From the NCBI GenBank assembly GCA_011046395.1, contig DSAQ01000171.1, positions 1 through 40,233 of the forward strand: a stretch of DNA of 40,233 nucleotides. Direction: 5' to 3'. The translations under genes were made by a program, and so were the position numbers. Numbering within the stretch: the first letter of the stretch is position 1; every line of letters begins with the position of its first letter. This document shows positions 1 through 7,201 of this stretch, in pieces. The notes beneath the pieces are model-generated. The model saw only the letters and a program-made list of their open reading frames with translations. It was not told the DNA's origin and made no database searches. This stretch comes from Pseudomonadota bacterium (lineage in GTDB: Bacteria; Desulfobacterota; QYQD01).

Positions 1-66
1 CCAATCTTCGCCATTCTTCTGCACAGCATCGTTCCCTGCGGATACATTCTACACCCTATGACCTAA

Positions 67-101
67 ATAAAAAGGGCTGCCCGGTGGGACAGCCCTTTTT
101 T
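67..101 (-). terminator. Intrinsic terminator of pilA
   Basis: On the minus strand a G+C-rich stem (GGGCTG pairing with CAGCCC, extended by AAA/TTT, arms about 71-79 and 90-98) is followed by a T-rich tail, about 50 bp after the pilin stop codon. This is the classic shape of a rho-independent terminator and suggests pilA is transcribed alone. Confidence 0.85.
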
Positions 102-150
102 CAATGACGCCTCTTGCCTTAAGTGAAAGTTCTCAACAACGTTACTACGC

Positions 151-525
151 CTACGGAGTTATAACCCCTTCAAAAGTACAAGAATAAGTGGTATCGCCAC
201 TGGCGTGGACGCTTGTCATGGGACCACCACCGATAGCTGTGAGGCCGGCGGGATTTACGGTTACATCAACTGTTGGGTTGTAACCATAGTTTTGAAGCAG
301 GGCAAGGGTTGCAACGCCAGTAGGGTTGTCTGAAAAATATGCCTGGGCGGCCGTATAGGCATTCCTGAGATCAGACTTAGCAGCCGCATTATAGCCTCTT
401 ATTCTATACGCGCTAAACTGCGGGATGGCGATGGCGGCCAGGATGCCGATGATGGCCACGACAATCATGAGTTCGATAAGCGTAAAACCTTTTTGATTTC
501 TCTTCATTCTCATCTTTGCTAACAT
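151..525 (-). CDS. pilA: Type IV pilin precursor (PilA-like)
   Basis: Structural subunit of a type IV pilus. The 124-residue protein has a 13-residue basic leader ending in Gly, then the class III signal [20 protein letters not shown], with the prepilin peptidase site between G13 and F14 and the conserved Glu at mature position 5. The hydrophobic helix is followed by a small globular part of about 85 residues, so it is longer than the roughly 60-residue Geobacter conductive pilin and closer to an ordinary short type IVa pilin. The start is fixed by a strong AAGGAGG eight bases upstream of the ATG. A terminator follows. A sigma-54 promoter lies about 600 bp upstream and a PilR-like activator gene about 2.4 kb upstream, which supports the assignment. 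Pilus versus minor pseudopilin cannot be decided, but the strong RBS and private terminator favour a major pilin. Confidence 0.93.
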   Translation of the reverse strand: MLAKMRMKRNQKGFTLIELMIVVAIIGILAAIAIPQFSAYRIRGYNAAAKSDLRNAYTAAQAYFSDNPTGVATLALLQNYGYNPTVDVTVNPAGLTAIGGGPMTSVHASGDTTYSCTFEGVITP

Positions 526-540
526 TTTTTTTGCCTCCTT

Positions 541-660
541 GTTCTTAATAGATAACTTAGTGTTCCTCTTCTTCGCACCCTAAAGGGTTCGGCTACCGGT
601 TATAGTGGCGCGTTTGACTTCATTTGTACTTTTCGTTCACCTCCCTTTCGTTGGTTAGAA
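541..660 (-). promoter_or_regulatory. Possible structured 5' leader of pilA
   Basis: Reading the minus strand toward pilA, this stretch has a GGGAGGTGA ribosome-site-like sequence, an 8-codon mini-ORF (MKSNAPL), then hairpins CGG-TAG-CCG and ACCC-TTTA-GGGT just before the pilin RBS. The order GCCAC ... GGTAGCCG ... GGGTGCGAAG faintly recalls the 3' half of a GEMM (cyclic dinucleotide) riboswitch, a class known upstream of pilin genes in Geobacter relatives, but the diagnostic 5' half is not recognisable. It may be a degraded or different leader, or nothing. Confidence 0.22.
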
Positions 661-682
661 TTAAATCGTATGATTCCTTTGT

Positions 683-705
683 GTCGGGCGAGACGCCCGA
701 CCTAC
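683..705 (+). repeat. Short palindromic element, copy 1
   Basis: A near-perfect hairpin, arms GTCGGGCG and CGCCCGAC around AGA, followed by CTAC. Two relatives are in the window: 2671-2694, and inside pyrC on the minus strand at 5958-5980. All three share the pattern GnCnGGCGAGnnGCCnGnCCT. Confidence 0.8.
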
Positions 706-740
706 TGCTGGAGTGATGGAATAGTGGGTTCTGGAAATTG

Positions 741-1115
741 TTCCAAGTTCACGGTTCTGGGTTCACAGTTTTTCAACCCGGAACTCGGAACGGTGAACCG
801 ATTTTATTACCCATCATTTCATATATTTTACCATTCCATTTGCCCAATGAAAACCCAACCCAGTTTTCGAACAGCTAAGGTGTTACTATCATTCCTTATC
901 GGCTCTTGCATGATTTCTTTAAATTTTTTTGTTTTTTTTTGTAATTACTCAGGTTCAGGGTTCACGGTTGTCAGGTTCACGGTTGGCTTCTTTGTTAGAC
1001 GGTACACTTTTCGAGTCAATTCACGTGCCAGGCGCCATGCCTCAATATCTTCAAACCGTTCAATCTTCATCGCTCTCTAACCTTGAACCGTGAACCTTGG
1101 AACTTTGAACCTGTG
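741..1115. repeat. Degenerate GTTCACGGTTC-type inverted repeat arms
   Basis: Three blocks of the same degenerate words occur at 741-800 (itself a hairpin), 951-987 and 1079-1115. The last two are in opposite orientation (GGTTCACGGTT against AACCGTGAACC) and bracket the truncated four-helix-bundle gene at 945-1070. Apart from that gene, the 526-1420 gap holds the possible pilA leader, a palindromic element, a sigma-54 promoter, two other palindromes and a second hairpin repeat. Confidence 0.7.
945..1070 (-). pseudogene. Truncated four-helix-bundle (23S rRNA IVS-type) protein
   Basis: An ATG at 1070 opens a 41-codon frame whose first 28 residues, starting MKIERFEDIEAWRLARELTR, match the N-terminus of the S23/four-helix-bundle family found in 23S rRNA intervening sequences and as free-standing genes (usual length about 115-125 residues). 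After residue 28 the frame runs into GGTTCACGG repeat DNA and stops at 945-947, so three quarters of the protein is gone. The family's biochemical role is not established. The fragment is bordered by inverted repeats, suggesting it belonged to a small mobile or repeat-associated unit that decayed here. Confidence 0.7.
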
Positions 1116-1133
1116 TAGTTGCTTTATTTTTAT

Positions 1134-1150
1134 AGCAATAGTGATGCCAA
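1134..1150 (-). promoter_or_regulatory. Sigma-54 promoter facing pilA
   Basis: The minus strand reads TTGGCATCACTATTGCT: GG and GC of the -24/-12 elements are exactly ten bases apart and both flanking elements (TTGGCA, TTGCT) are close to the RpoN consensus. Transcription would run left through the four-helix-bundle remnant to pilA about 600 bp away. pilA genes are known sigma-54/PilR targets, so this is the likely pilin promoter, now separated from its gene by repeat DNA. Confidence 0.65.
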
Positions 1151-1191
1151 CTTTGGCTATGTCCAAGATATAGGTTTTAATAAATTGATAC

Positions 1192-1207
1192 CACAATATA
1201 TTGTGGA
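1192..1207. promoter_or_regulatory. Palindrome CCACAATATATTGTGG
   Basis: A perfect 16-bp palindrome about 50 bp upstream of the -24 element of the pilA-facing sigma-54 promoter. Its 12-bp core ACAATATATTGT occurs again at 30947-30958 in the activator/aldehyde oxidoreductase intergenic region. A regulator site is an inference. Confidence 0.4.
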
Positions 1208-1253
1208 TTATTGGCTTGGATAGCGTACTAAGGATTGCGAGGATTAGCTGAAA

Positions 1254-1281
1254 GTGACAAATTTTGTCACTGGTTTGACAA
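1254..1281. promoter_or_regulatory. GTGACAAA-T-TTTGTCAC palindrome plus half-site (candidate enhancer)
   Basis: A perfect 17-bp inverted repeat (1254-1270) followed by another TTTGACA half (1275-1281). It lies about 140 bp upstream of the predicted sigma-54 start, the usual place for an NtrC/PilR-family activator site; Pseudomonas PilR sites are known to contain TGTC repeats. Confidence 0.45.
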
Positions 1282-1320
1282 ATGTTGGCAGGACTTAGTG
1301 ATGAGTAATGAGTAATGAGT

Positions 1321-1410
1321 GATGAGTCGGGAGAAGGGTTTCGGGTTGCGAGTTACGGGTTTCGGGTTAAAAAACTCGCAACTCGTAACTCGGAACCCGC
1401 AACTCGAAAG
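1321..1410. repeat. Hairpin repeat family B, copy 1
   Basis: Long imperfect hairpin built of GGGTTTCGGGTT / AACTCGCAACTC words. Arms (1321-1356 and 1385-1410) match copy 2 at 2821-2910 almost base for base, but the 28-bp apex 1357-1384 is the reverse complement of the apex in copy 2. The two copies sit on either side of the DUF4143 ATPase gene. Confidence 0.85.
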
Positions 1411-1420
1411 CTGACCGCTG

Positions 1421-2638
1421 TTATAAACACCAATACGGCACGGCGTAGATTCCCTTAAAAAGTCTCTTTATTTCTTTGCCGGCATATAAGACCACACCGC
1501 CCGACAAACGCGGGAGCAGGCTTTGAAGATATCTTATGCCCTCTGCGTCCCGGAGTGCAATACGTTCCGAAAACTTTACTTCAAAGGCGCAGAGTCTTCC
1601 GCCTACATCCAGTATGAAATCAACTTCTTTTTCTTTACCTCCTTGTGTCCGAAAGTAATAAATCTCTCCCCCGGTTAGATGGGTAACTATTAAGAGATTC
1701 GAAAAGATAAACCCCTCGAAAAGTCCTCCCCACCATTCATCGGGTATGCGGTCTTTCTCCGTAAATCCAGCCAGGGCGCAGGCAAGCCCCGAATCGACAA
1801 ACAGACCCTTGGGTGATTTGATAACCCTTGTAGCCACGTTTTTGGAATAGGGGCGAAGTTTCGCAAACAGGTTGGAGACTTCTAACAGGTTTACATATCT
1901 GGAGACCGTGGCGGCGCTAAGGGCTGCGTCCCTTGCTACCTCGCTCTGCCTGAGTATGCTGGCCTGCCGCATGGCAAGGAGGCTCATTACCCTCCGGAAA
2001 TCCGGAAGGTTTGATATCCGGCTTATATCACGCAGATCCCTTTCCAGATAGGTGGCTATGTAACCTCGCCACCAGAGGCTTACGTGTTTCTCCTGGGAGA
2101 GTTCGGTCACCGGGGGGAGAAATCCCCGGAATAGGAGAGACCGTATGTTTTCTTCACCGGATACCTCAGGAAATCGGGGTTCAACTCCGGCAAGGACGTC
2201 GGAAATCCAGTCGGGCCGGCCCTTTCCCTTGTATTCGCCATAGGAAAAAGGAAACAAATCCAGATAAATAGCCCTTCCGGCCAGGGTCTCCGATACCCCT
2301 TTCATGAGAAGCAGATTGGAGGAACCGGAGAGGATAAATCGCCGGCTTCGATCCCGATCGACTGCCATCTTTATGGCAGGCAAAAGATTTGGCGCCTTCT
2401 GTACCTCATCGATTATAAGGGGCCCGCTATCTTCAATGATAGCGCCCGGATCTTTGGTGGCTATGGCCATGACATCCAGGTCGTCCATAGTTACATAACG
2501 CCAGGAGCGGAACGGCTCTTCGTAGTTAAGAAGTGTGGATTTGCCTGTCTGCCTGGCGCCGGTCAGCACGGTAACCGGCGAGAATGATGTGGCCTCTCTC
2601 AGTTTTTCCGTAACCCATCTTTTTTTGAAAATATCCAC
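1421..2638 (-). CDS. AAA ATPase of the AAA_14/DUF4143 family
   Basis: A 405-residue protein of a widespread, poorly characterised prokaryotic ATPase family. Walker A is GARQTGKST (residues 27-35), Walker B is IIDEVQ (75-80), followed by the sensor-like LSGSS. The C-terminal DUF4143 part contains EVDFIL and FEVKFS, a PD-(D/E)xK-like core as in many members, so a nuclease-type fold is plausible. The start is a GTG preceded by AAGGAGG. The family has been linked to mobile or toxin-like gene pools, but its substrate is unknown. It stands alone and is flanked by two copies of hairpin repeat B exactly 1500 bp apart, suggesting the gene arrived or was duplicated together with that repeat. Confidence 0.88.
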   Translation of the reverse strand: MDIFKKRWVTEKLREATSFSPVTVLTGARQTGKSTLLNYEEPFRSWRYVTMDDLDVMAIATKDPGAIIEDSGPLIIDEVQKAPNLLPAIKMAVDRDRSRRFILSGSSNLLLMKGVSETLAGRAIYLDLFPFSYGEYKGKGRPDWISDVLAGVEPRFPEVSGEENIRSLLFRGFLPPVTELSQEKHVSLWWRGYIATYLERDLRDISRISNLPDFRRVMSLLAMRQASILRQSEVARDAALSAATVSRYVNLLEVSNLFAKLRPYSKNVATRVIKSPKGLFVDSGLACALAGFTEKDRIPDEWWGGLFEGFIFSNLLIVTHLTGGEIYYFRTQGGKEKEVDFILDVGGRLCAFEVKFSERIALRDAEGIRYLQSLLPRLSGGVVLYAGKEIKRLFKGIYAVPYWCL

Positions 2639-2670
2639 CAGTGACCTCCTTTTGACTGAATGGTCTGGCC

Positions 2671-2694
2671 GGACAGGCGAGATGCCCGTCCTAC
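2671..2694 (+). repeat. Short palindromic element, copy 2
   Basis: GGACAGGCGAGATGCCCGTC then CTAC, in the 5' flank of the ATPase gene. Same family as 683-705 and the intragenic copy in pyrC. Confidence 0.8.
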
Positions 2695-2820
2695 ATCTGG
2701 AATTTTATCCCCTGGTATAGGGCTGAAAGCTGACCGCTGACAAATTGTTTCACGAGCTGAAACGATTTATATCAGATGGAGAAAGATTATGCAAGGGTAT
2801 TTTGCGGCTTAATGATGAGT

Positions 2821-2910
2821 GATGAGTCGGGAGAAGGGTTTCGGGTTGCGAGTTACGAGGTGCGAGTTTTTTAACCCGAAACCCGTAACTCGGAACCCGC
2901 AACTGGAAGG
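2821..2910. repeat. Hairpin repeat family B, copy 2
   Basis: Same arms as 1321-1410, with an inverted 28-bp apex (2857-2884). It is followed by CTGA-rich words (2909-2935) running into the stop codon of the response regulator gene; similar CTGA words occur at 2722-2745 and 7243-7272. Confidence 0.85.
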
Positions 2911-2934
2911 CTGAGTGCTGATAGCTGATGGCTA

Positions 2935-4314
2935 TCACAAGCCGTATTTGCTCAGACGATGGCGAAAGGAGCGGAAGCTGATGCCCAGGAGGCCGGCGGC
3001 CTTCTGCTTGGCGCCCCGGCTGATCTCAAGGGCCTTAAGAAGGATATCTTTTTCTGTTCTGGCTATGTATTCTTCGAGATCAAAGCCATCTGACGGGATG
3101 GTAACAGCCGGTGTGTCGATCTTCGCTCCTTTGCCGTTGTTTATGTTTATAAATGATAGGTCTTCCGCCTGAATAGCGCTGGAGGAGGCGAGGGCCACGC
3201 TTCTTTCGATAATGTTTTCGAGTTCACGCACATTTCCCGGAAAGCTGTATTGCATCAGTATTTTTAAGGCTACGGGCGATATTTTATCCACCTGCTTCTG
3301 CGTCTCATCTGCATATTTTTTGAAAAAGTGCCGGGCCAAGAGCGGTATATCCTCCTTCCGTTCCCTGAGGGGCGGGACCCTTATCTGGATGACATTAAGC
3401 CGGTAAAAGAGGTCTTCGCGGAAATTCCCGGCCGCCACTTCCTGTTCCAGATCCTTGTTCGTGGCCGATATTATGCGGATGTCCACAGCAATATCTTCCG
3501 TCCCTCCCACCGGCCTGAATACCCTTTCCTGGAGTACGCGAAGGAGTTTTACCTGGAGGGCCGGAGAAAGTTCGGCTATCTCATCTAAAAATATTGTCCC
3601 GCCATCGGCAGAGGCGAAGAGGCCTTTTTGATCGGTAACGGCCCCGGTAAAGGCGCCTTTTTTGTGGCCAAAGAGCTCGCTCTCGATGAGCGTCTCCGGT
3701 ATGCCGCCGCAATTGATGGCCACAAAGTTCTCTTTACTGCGTGGACTTTCGACATGGATAGCCCGGGCCACCAGCTCTTTGCCGGTTCCGCTTTCTCCAT
3801 AAATCAGGACGTTACTCCGGGTCTGGGCGACCTTTCTGATCAGTTCATATACCTTCAACATGGCCGGAGAGCTGCCTACCAGCTTTTCGTAGCGGTGATG
3901 TTTCCTTAATTCCTCCTTGAGGCGGTCATTTTCTTGTCGAAGCTGCCTTTTTTCCAGGGCCTTCTGGATGATTAACTTTATTTCCTCAACGTTAAACGGC
4001 TTGGGGATGTAGTCATAAGCCCCCTGCTTCATGGCCGTAACGGCTGTTTCCGTGGTGGCATAAGCGGAGATCATAATCACTATCGTCTCCGGGCTTATCT
4101 CTTTGACCTTTTTCAACACCTCAATCCCATCCATGCCCGGCATGCGGATGTCGGTGATAACCAGGTCGTAAAAGCTTTTCTGGATGAGAGAGACGGCCTC
4201 CCGGCCATTTGGGACGCACTCGGCCTGATAGCCTTCGCTATCCAGCATGAGCTTGAAGAACTCACGCATGCTCAGTTCGTCATCGACTACCAATATCCGG
4301 GCGCAGGGTCTCAT
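2935..4314 (-). CDS. NtrC-family sigma-54 response regulator, PilR-like
   Basis: A 459-residue transcriptional activator. Receiver domain about 6-120 with phospho-acceptor D55 (VITDIRMPG) and the KP pair near 105; AAA+ sigma-54 domain with Walker A GESGTGKE (173-180), the sigma-54 contact loop GAFTGA (220-225) and Walker B IFLDEI; Fis-type helix-turn-helix at the C-terminus. All catalytic motifs are intact, unlike the relative at 20184-21143. No partner kinase is adjacent. Nearness to pilA and to a pilA-facing sigma-54 promoter makes PilR the best guess, but the order is not the classical pilS-pilR-pilA, so another NtrC-type role is possible. No convincing ribosome site precedes the ATG. Confidence 0.9.
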   Translation of the reverse strand: MRPCARILVVDDELSMREFFKLMLDSEGYQAECVPNGREAVSLIQKSFYDLVITDIRMPGMDGIEVLKKVKEISPETIVIMISAYATTETAVTAMKQGAYDYIPKPFNVEEIKLIIQKALEKRQLRQENDRLKEELRKHHRYEKLVGSSPAMLKVYELIRKVAQTRSNVLIYGESGTGKELVARAIHVESPRSKENFVAINCGGIPETLIESELFGHKKGAFTGAVTDQKGLFASADGGTIFLDEIAELSPALQVKLLRVLQERVFRPVGGTEDIAVDIRIISATNKDLEQEVAAGNFREDLFYRLNVIQIRVPPLRERKEDIPLLARHFFKKYADETQKQVDKISPVALKILMQYSFPGNVRELENIIERSVALASSSAIQAEDLSFININNGKGAKIDTPAVTIPSDGFDLEEYIARTEKDILLKALEISRGAKQKAAGLLGISFRSFRHRLSKYGL

Positions 4315-4327
4315 AAAAAGATACTTT

Positions 4328-4709
4328 CACCGCAAAGGCGCAAAGCTGGTAAGATCAGTTGAGTAGATGAGTAGTTAAGTAGTTGAGTAGTTGAGTACAG
4401 ACCTCGTAAACGCACACCCAAAAGATGCGATTTTTTTGGACATGAGGAAATACATGATGAAGAAAAATTGTAAGAAACTCCAATCAAAAGGGCAAATTCA
4501 CGCTTTTTCACTGTTTCCGATGTCCAATTACTAAGCGAAATGCAGTAATATCAACATGTTATAACATGGTTAAAGTTTAGGTTTTACGAGGTCTGGAGTA
4601 ACTGCTCAACCACTTAACCATTCAACTACTTAACTACTCAACCAATTAACTACTCAACCATTCAACTACTCAACCAATTAACTACATAACATGTGTCCTT
4701 TGCGGTGAG
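4328..4709. repeat. Nested inverted repeats between regulator and pyrC
   Basis: From outside in: CACCGCAAAGG (4328-4338) pairs with CCTTTGCGGTG (4697-4707); arrays of degenerate heptamers such as AGTAGTTGAGTAG (about 4357-4397) pair with AACTACTCAACC-type words (about 4601-4685); at the centre is the miniature element 4398-4595. No gene is seen in this 400-bp gap. The outer arms belong to the family also seen at 39751-39825. Confidence 0.8.
4398..4595. mobile_element. 198-bp MITE-like element with 5-bp target duplication
   Basis: Terminal inverted repeats CAGACCTCGTAAA (4398-4410) and TTTACGAGGTCTG (4583-4595) are perfect over 13 bp. The element is flanked on both sides by GAGTA (4393-4397 and 4596-4600), the signature of a 5-bp target-site duplication. 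It has no credible coding capacity, so it would need a transposase supplied elsewhere. Removing it and one GAGTA restores a continuous heptamer hairpin, showing it inserted near that hairpin's apex. The parent IS family cannot be named from the ends alone. Confidence 0.75.
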
Positions 4710-4716
4710 AAAAATT

Positions 4717-6027
4717 CTAGTCCAGGTCGTCAAAGACGATCCTACCATTTATTATCGTCATTACGGCCTTGCCCTTTAATTCCCAGCCGTGGAAGGGTGA
4801 GTTTTTGCTGATGGACTGGAATTTTTGGACATCGACGATAAATTTGCGGTCAGGATCGATGATAGCAAGGTCGGCCTTTTGGCCGATCTGGATGGAAGGG
4901 ATTTCAAGACGCAGGATGCGGGCAGGATTAATAGAAAGCTTGGCGACAGCCTCGGAAAGGGAAAGATGGCCGGCATGAACTAATTTCAGCGTTAGAGGAA
5001 GAGCGGTTTCGAGACCTACGATACCGTTGGACGCCATATTAAATTCCACATCTTTTTCCAGGATACTGTGCGGGGCGTGGTCAGAGGCAATGGCATCTAT
5101 GGTTCCATCTTTGAGACCTTCGATGATGGCGGCAACGTCTTCTGCCGTTCTGAGAGGAGGGTTCATCTTGGCATTGGTGTCGTAGCCTGTTACGGCCTCC
5201 TCAGTCAGGCTAAAATAATGCGGGGCGGTTTCCGCGGTGACGTTAATCCCGGAGGCCTTGGCCTGTCTTATCAAATCGACCGAGCCCCTGGCACTTACAT
5301 GGGCGATGTGGACTGAGCCACCGGTAAGAGCGGCCAGTTTGATTTCCCGGAAGATCATGACTTCTTCAGCCACGGCCGGGATGCCGGGTAAGCCAAGCTG
5401 TGTGGATACAGCCCCCTCATTCATTACCCCGCCTGAACAAAGCGTCAGATCCTCGCAGTGTGAGATCACCGGTAAGTCAAAGTTTCGGGCATACTCCAAG
5501 GCCCGGCGCATAAGCTCGCCATTCATGACGGGCCGGCCGTCGTCTGTAACGGCCACTATCCCGGCGCTCCTCATGTCGCCGAATTCCGCCAGGGTTTCTC
5601 CCTGAAGCCCTTTGCTGATAGCCCCGATGGGATAGACAGTGGCCAGCCCGGCCTCCTGCGCCTTTTGCAGGATATATTCGGTTATGGATTTGTTGTCATT
5701 GACCGGTTTGGTATTGGGCATACAGGCTATGGCCGTGAACCCGCCAGAGACCGCGGCCAGACATCCCGTGGCTATGGTTTCTTTATATTCCTCACCCGGT
5801 TCGCGCAGGTGGGTGTGCATATCAATGAGGCCGGGGGTGACGATTTTTCCGGCAAGGTCGATTACCTTGGCGTCAGCCGGTATGGATTCTTTGCCCTGTG
5901 GCGCTATGGAAGCTATTTCTCCGTTACAGATATATATATCGCAGGGTACATTTGTCTTAAGGACAGGCGCCTCGCCTGTCAGATTAGAGGGATCGACTAT
6001 TCTCGCACCTTTCAGATAAAGATTCAT
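4717..6027 (-). CDS. pyrC: Dihydroorotase
   Basis: Third step of pyrimidine synthesis: cyclisation of carbamoyl aspartate to dihydroorotate, in the cytosol. The 436-residue protein has the metal motif HTHLREPG (about 70-77), the later VISHCED and IAHVSA histidine motifs and IASDHAPHS, as in class I dihydroorotases; the usual length is about 425. The ATG overlaps the pyrB stop as ATGA, so translation is coupled. Odd point: residues about 17-29 ([14 protein letters not shown] region) are an insertion relative to the family, encoded by a copy of the short palindromic element. It falls in the N-terminal beta-sandwich part, away from the active site, and the frame is open, so the enzyme is probably functional. 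Confidence 0.95.
   Translation of the reverse strand: MNLYLKGARIVDPSNLTGEAPVLKTNVPCDIYICNGEIASIAPQGKESIPADAKVIDLAGKIVTPGLIDMHTHLREPGEEYKETIATGCLAAVSGGFTAIACMPNTKPVNDNKSITEYILQKAQEAGLATVYPIGAISKGLQGETLAEFGDMRSAGIVAVTDDGRPVMNGELMRRALEYARNFDLPVISHCEDLTLCSGGVMNEGAVSTQLGLPGIPAVAEEVMIFREIKLAALTGGSVHIAHVSARGSVDLIRQAKASGINVTAETAPHYFSLTEEAVTGYDTNAKMNPPLRTAEDVAAIIEGLKDGTIDAIASDHAPHSILEKDVEFNMASNGIVGLETALPLTLKLVHAGHLSLSEAVAKLSINPARILRLEIPSIQIGQKADLAIIDPDRKFIVDVQKFQSISKNSPFHGWELKGKAVMTIINGRIVFDDLD
5958..5980 (-). repeat. Palindromic element inside the pyrC reading frame
   Basis: The minus strand reads GACAGGCGAGGCGCCTGTCC followed by TT, aligned to the copies at 683-705 and 2671-2694. It is translated in frame as TGEAPVL. 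Confidence 0.8.
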
Positions 6028-7085
6028 TGACTCTTACCTGAAAATCCCCCTGTATCCCCCTTTTCCAAAGGGGGACTTAACGGATTTCCCCCTTTACTAA
6101 AGGGGGGTGAGGGGGGATTATTTTCATCTTTCTTTGTGTCGCCATGCGACATGCGTGTTTCGCTCCCCAGGAGAAGATAAAGGAGGGCCATGCGTACGGC
6201 TACACCATTTGTCACCTGATCAAGAATTACAGAATGAGGACCATCAGCCAGTTCCGGACTTATTTCTACCCCGCGATTAATAGGGCCAGGATGCATAACT
6301 ATGGCGTCCGATGCGGCTAAGGCCAGATGTTGGGTGTTGAGTCCGAAATAAGTGGCATACTCACGTATGGAAGGGAAGCTGAGTTTATTTTGCCGTTCCA
6401 GTTGAATGCGTAAGGCCATGATCACGTCTGCGCCCTGCACGGCTTCTTTTATACTAAGAGTAACTTTGGCTCCCAACTTTTCTATATAAGGCGGTATCAT
6501 GGTCGCCGGGCCGCTCACTACAACATTTGCTCCCATTTTTGTAAAGCCGAGGATGTTGGAATGTGCTACCCGGCTGTGTGTAATGTCTCCCATTATGGCT
6601 AACTTAAGGCCTTTAATTTTTCCTTTTTTTTCGCGTACCGTAAGTAAATCCAGAAGGGCCTGGGTTGGGTGCTCATGCGCGCCGTCGCCGGCATTGATGA
6701 CCGAGGCTCGGACATGTCTGCTTAGAAGGTGTGGAGCGCCTGATAATGAGTGGCGCAAGACGATTACATCAGGTTGCATAGCCTCTAAGTTTCGGGCAGT
6801 ATCGATTAAGGTCTCTCCCTTTACCACGCTGCTGGTTGAGGCGGAAATGCTCAGGGTATCGGCGCTTAGCCTTTTTGCGGCTATTTCAAAAGAGGCCCGG
6901 GTGCGGGTACTGGGTTCAAAAAAGAGGTTAATTACTGTCTTGCCGCGTAAGGTGGGCACCTTTTTGATAGAGCGAGTGGAGATTTCCTTAAAAGATTCGG
7001 CGGTATCCAGAATATAAGTGATCTGGTCCGGGCTTAAGCTGGCTATGTCCAGGACATGTTTTATCGTAAATGGTTTTTCTTTCAT
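6024..7085 (-). CDS. pyrB: Aspartate carbamoyltransferase catalytic chain
   Basis: Second step of pyrimidine synthesis: carbamoyl phosphate plus aspartate to carbamoyl aspartate. The carbamoyl-phosphate signature [13 protein letters not shown] (about 55-67) and the [11 protein letters not shown] and HPGPINRG motifs are present. The family normally ends near residue 305-312, here at about YLLLG; this protein runs on to 353. The extra tail, about 45 residues and rich in Pro/Gly/Ser ([17 protein letters not shown]...), is encoded by an intergenic-type CCCCCTTT palindrome that has taken over the 3' end. No pyrI regulatory chain is present. It is expressed with pyrC from a promoter and attenuator at 7098-7231. 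Confidence 0.95.
   Translation of the reverse strand: MKEKPFTIKHVLDIASLSPDQITYILDTAESFKEISTRSIKKVPTLRGKTVINLFFEPSTRTRASFEIAAKRLSADTLSISASTSSVVKGETLIDTARNLEAMQPDVIVLRHSLSGAPHLLSRHVRASVINAGDGAHEHPTQALLDLLTVREKKGKIKGLKLAIMGDITHSRVAHSNILGFTKMGANVVVSGPATMIPPYIEKLGAKVTLSIKEAVQGADVIMALRIQLERQNKLSFPSIREYATYFGLNTQHLALAASDAIVMHPGPINRGVEISPELADGPHSVILDQVTNGVAVRMALLYLLLGSETRMSHGDTKKDENNPPSPPFSKGGNPLSPPLEKGDTGGFSGKSQ
6044..6120. repeat. CCCCCTTT palindromic repeat forming the pyrB 3' end
   Basis: Two back-to-back hairpins, CCCCCTTTTCCAAAGGGGG (6056-6074) and CCCCCTTTACTAAAGGGGGG (6088-6107), within ATCCCCC-type flanks. This type is common between genes in many Desulfobacterota; here it is coding. Confidence 0.8.
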
Positions 7086-7097
7086 CAGTCTGTATTC

Positions 7098-7132
7098 AAA
7101 AAAAAGCCTCCTTTCTCAGAGAGTAAGGAGGC
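7098..7132 (-). terminator. pyrBC leader attenuator
   Basis: On the minus strand GCCTCCTT (7132-7125) pairs with AAGGAGGC (7113-7106), followed directly by eight Ts (7105-7098), only 12 bases before the pyrB ATG. An intrinsic terminator between promoter and first gene is the hallmark of attenuation. The position matches the Escherichia coli pyrBI arrangement. The AAGGAGG inside the stem is about 20 bases from the start, too far to be the ordinary pyrB ribosome site. Confidence 0.75.
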
Positions 7133-7175
7133 CAGGCGCCCCATAATTAAATAGACCTCTTGGTGGTATCTTCAT
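7116..7175 (-). CDS. Candidate pyrBC leader peptide
   Basis: A 19-codon ORF, MKIPPRGLFNYGAPGLLTL, begins eight bases after AGGA and ends with TGA in the loop of the attenuator hairpin, so a ribosome finishing it would cover the 5' arm and block the terminator. This geometry is that of E. coli pyrL, where UTP shortage slows polymerase and lets the ribosome catch up. The role is inferred from position; no homology is claimed. A U-rich stretch in the transcript (CUAUUUAAUUAU) could be the pause site. Confidence 0.5.
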   Translation of the reverse strand: MKIPPRGLFNYGAPGLLTL

Positions 7176-7201
7176 TGCTTTTCCTGTCAGACCTATTTGG
7201 T

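Noticed and set aside
834-850. GG-N10-GC spacing on the minus strand (in TTGGGTTTTCATTGGGC)
   Set aside because: Only the GG/GC dinucleotides match; the flanking elements do not fit the sigma-54 consensus, unlike the site at 1134-1150.
670-1080. Rightward open frame of 136 codons upstream of pilA
   Set aside because: It runs through palindromes and GTTCACGG repeats, has no RBS and no family resemblance; the genuine coding trace here is on the opposite strand (945-1070).
4311-4511. Leftward frame upstream of the PilR-like gene
   Set aside because: It is translated repeat DNA and MITE sequence; no RBS or homology.
4600-4690. Heptamer array resembling a CRISPR or tandem repeat
   Set aside because: Words are degenerate, without constant spacers, and pair with the array at 4357-4397, so this is an arm of an inverted repeat.
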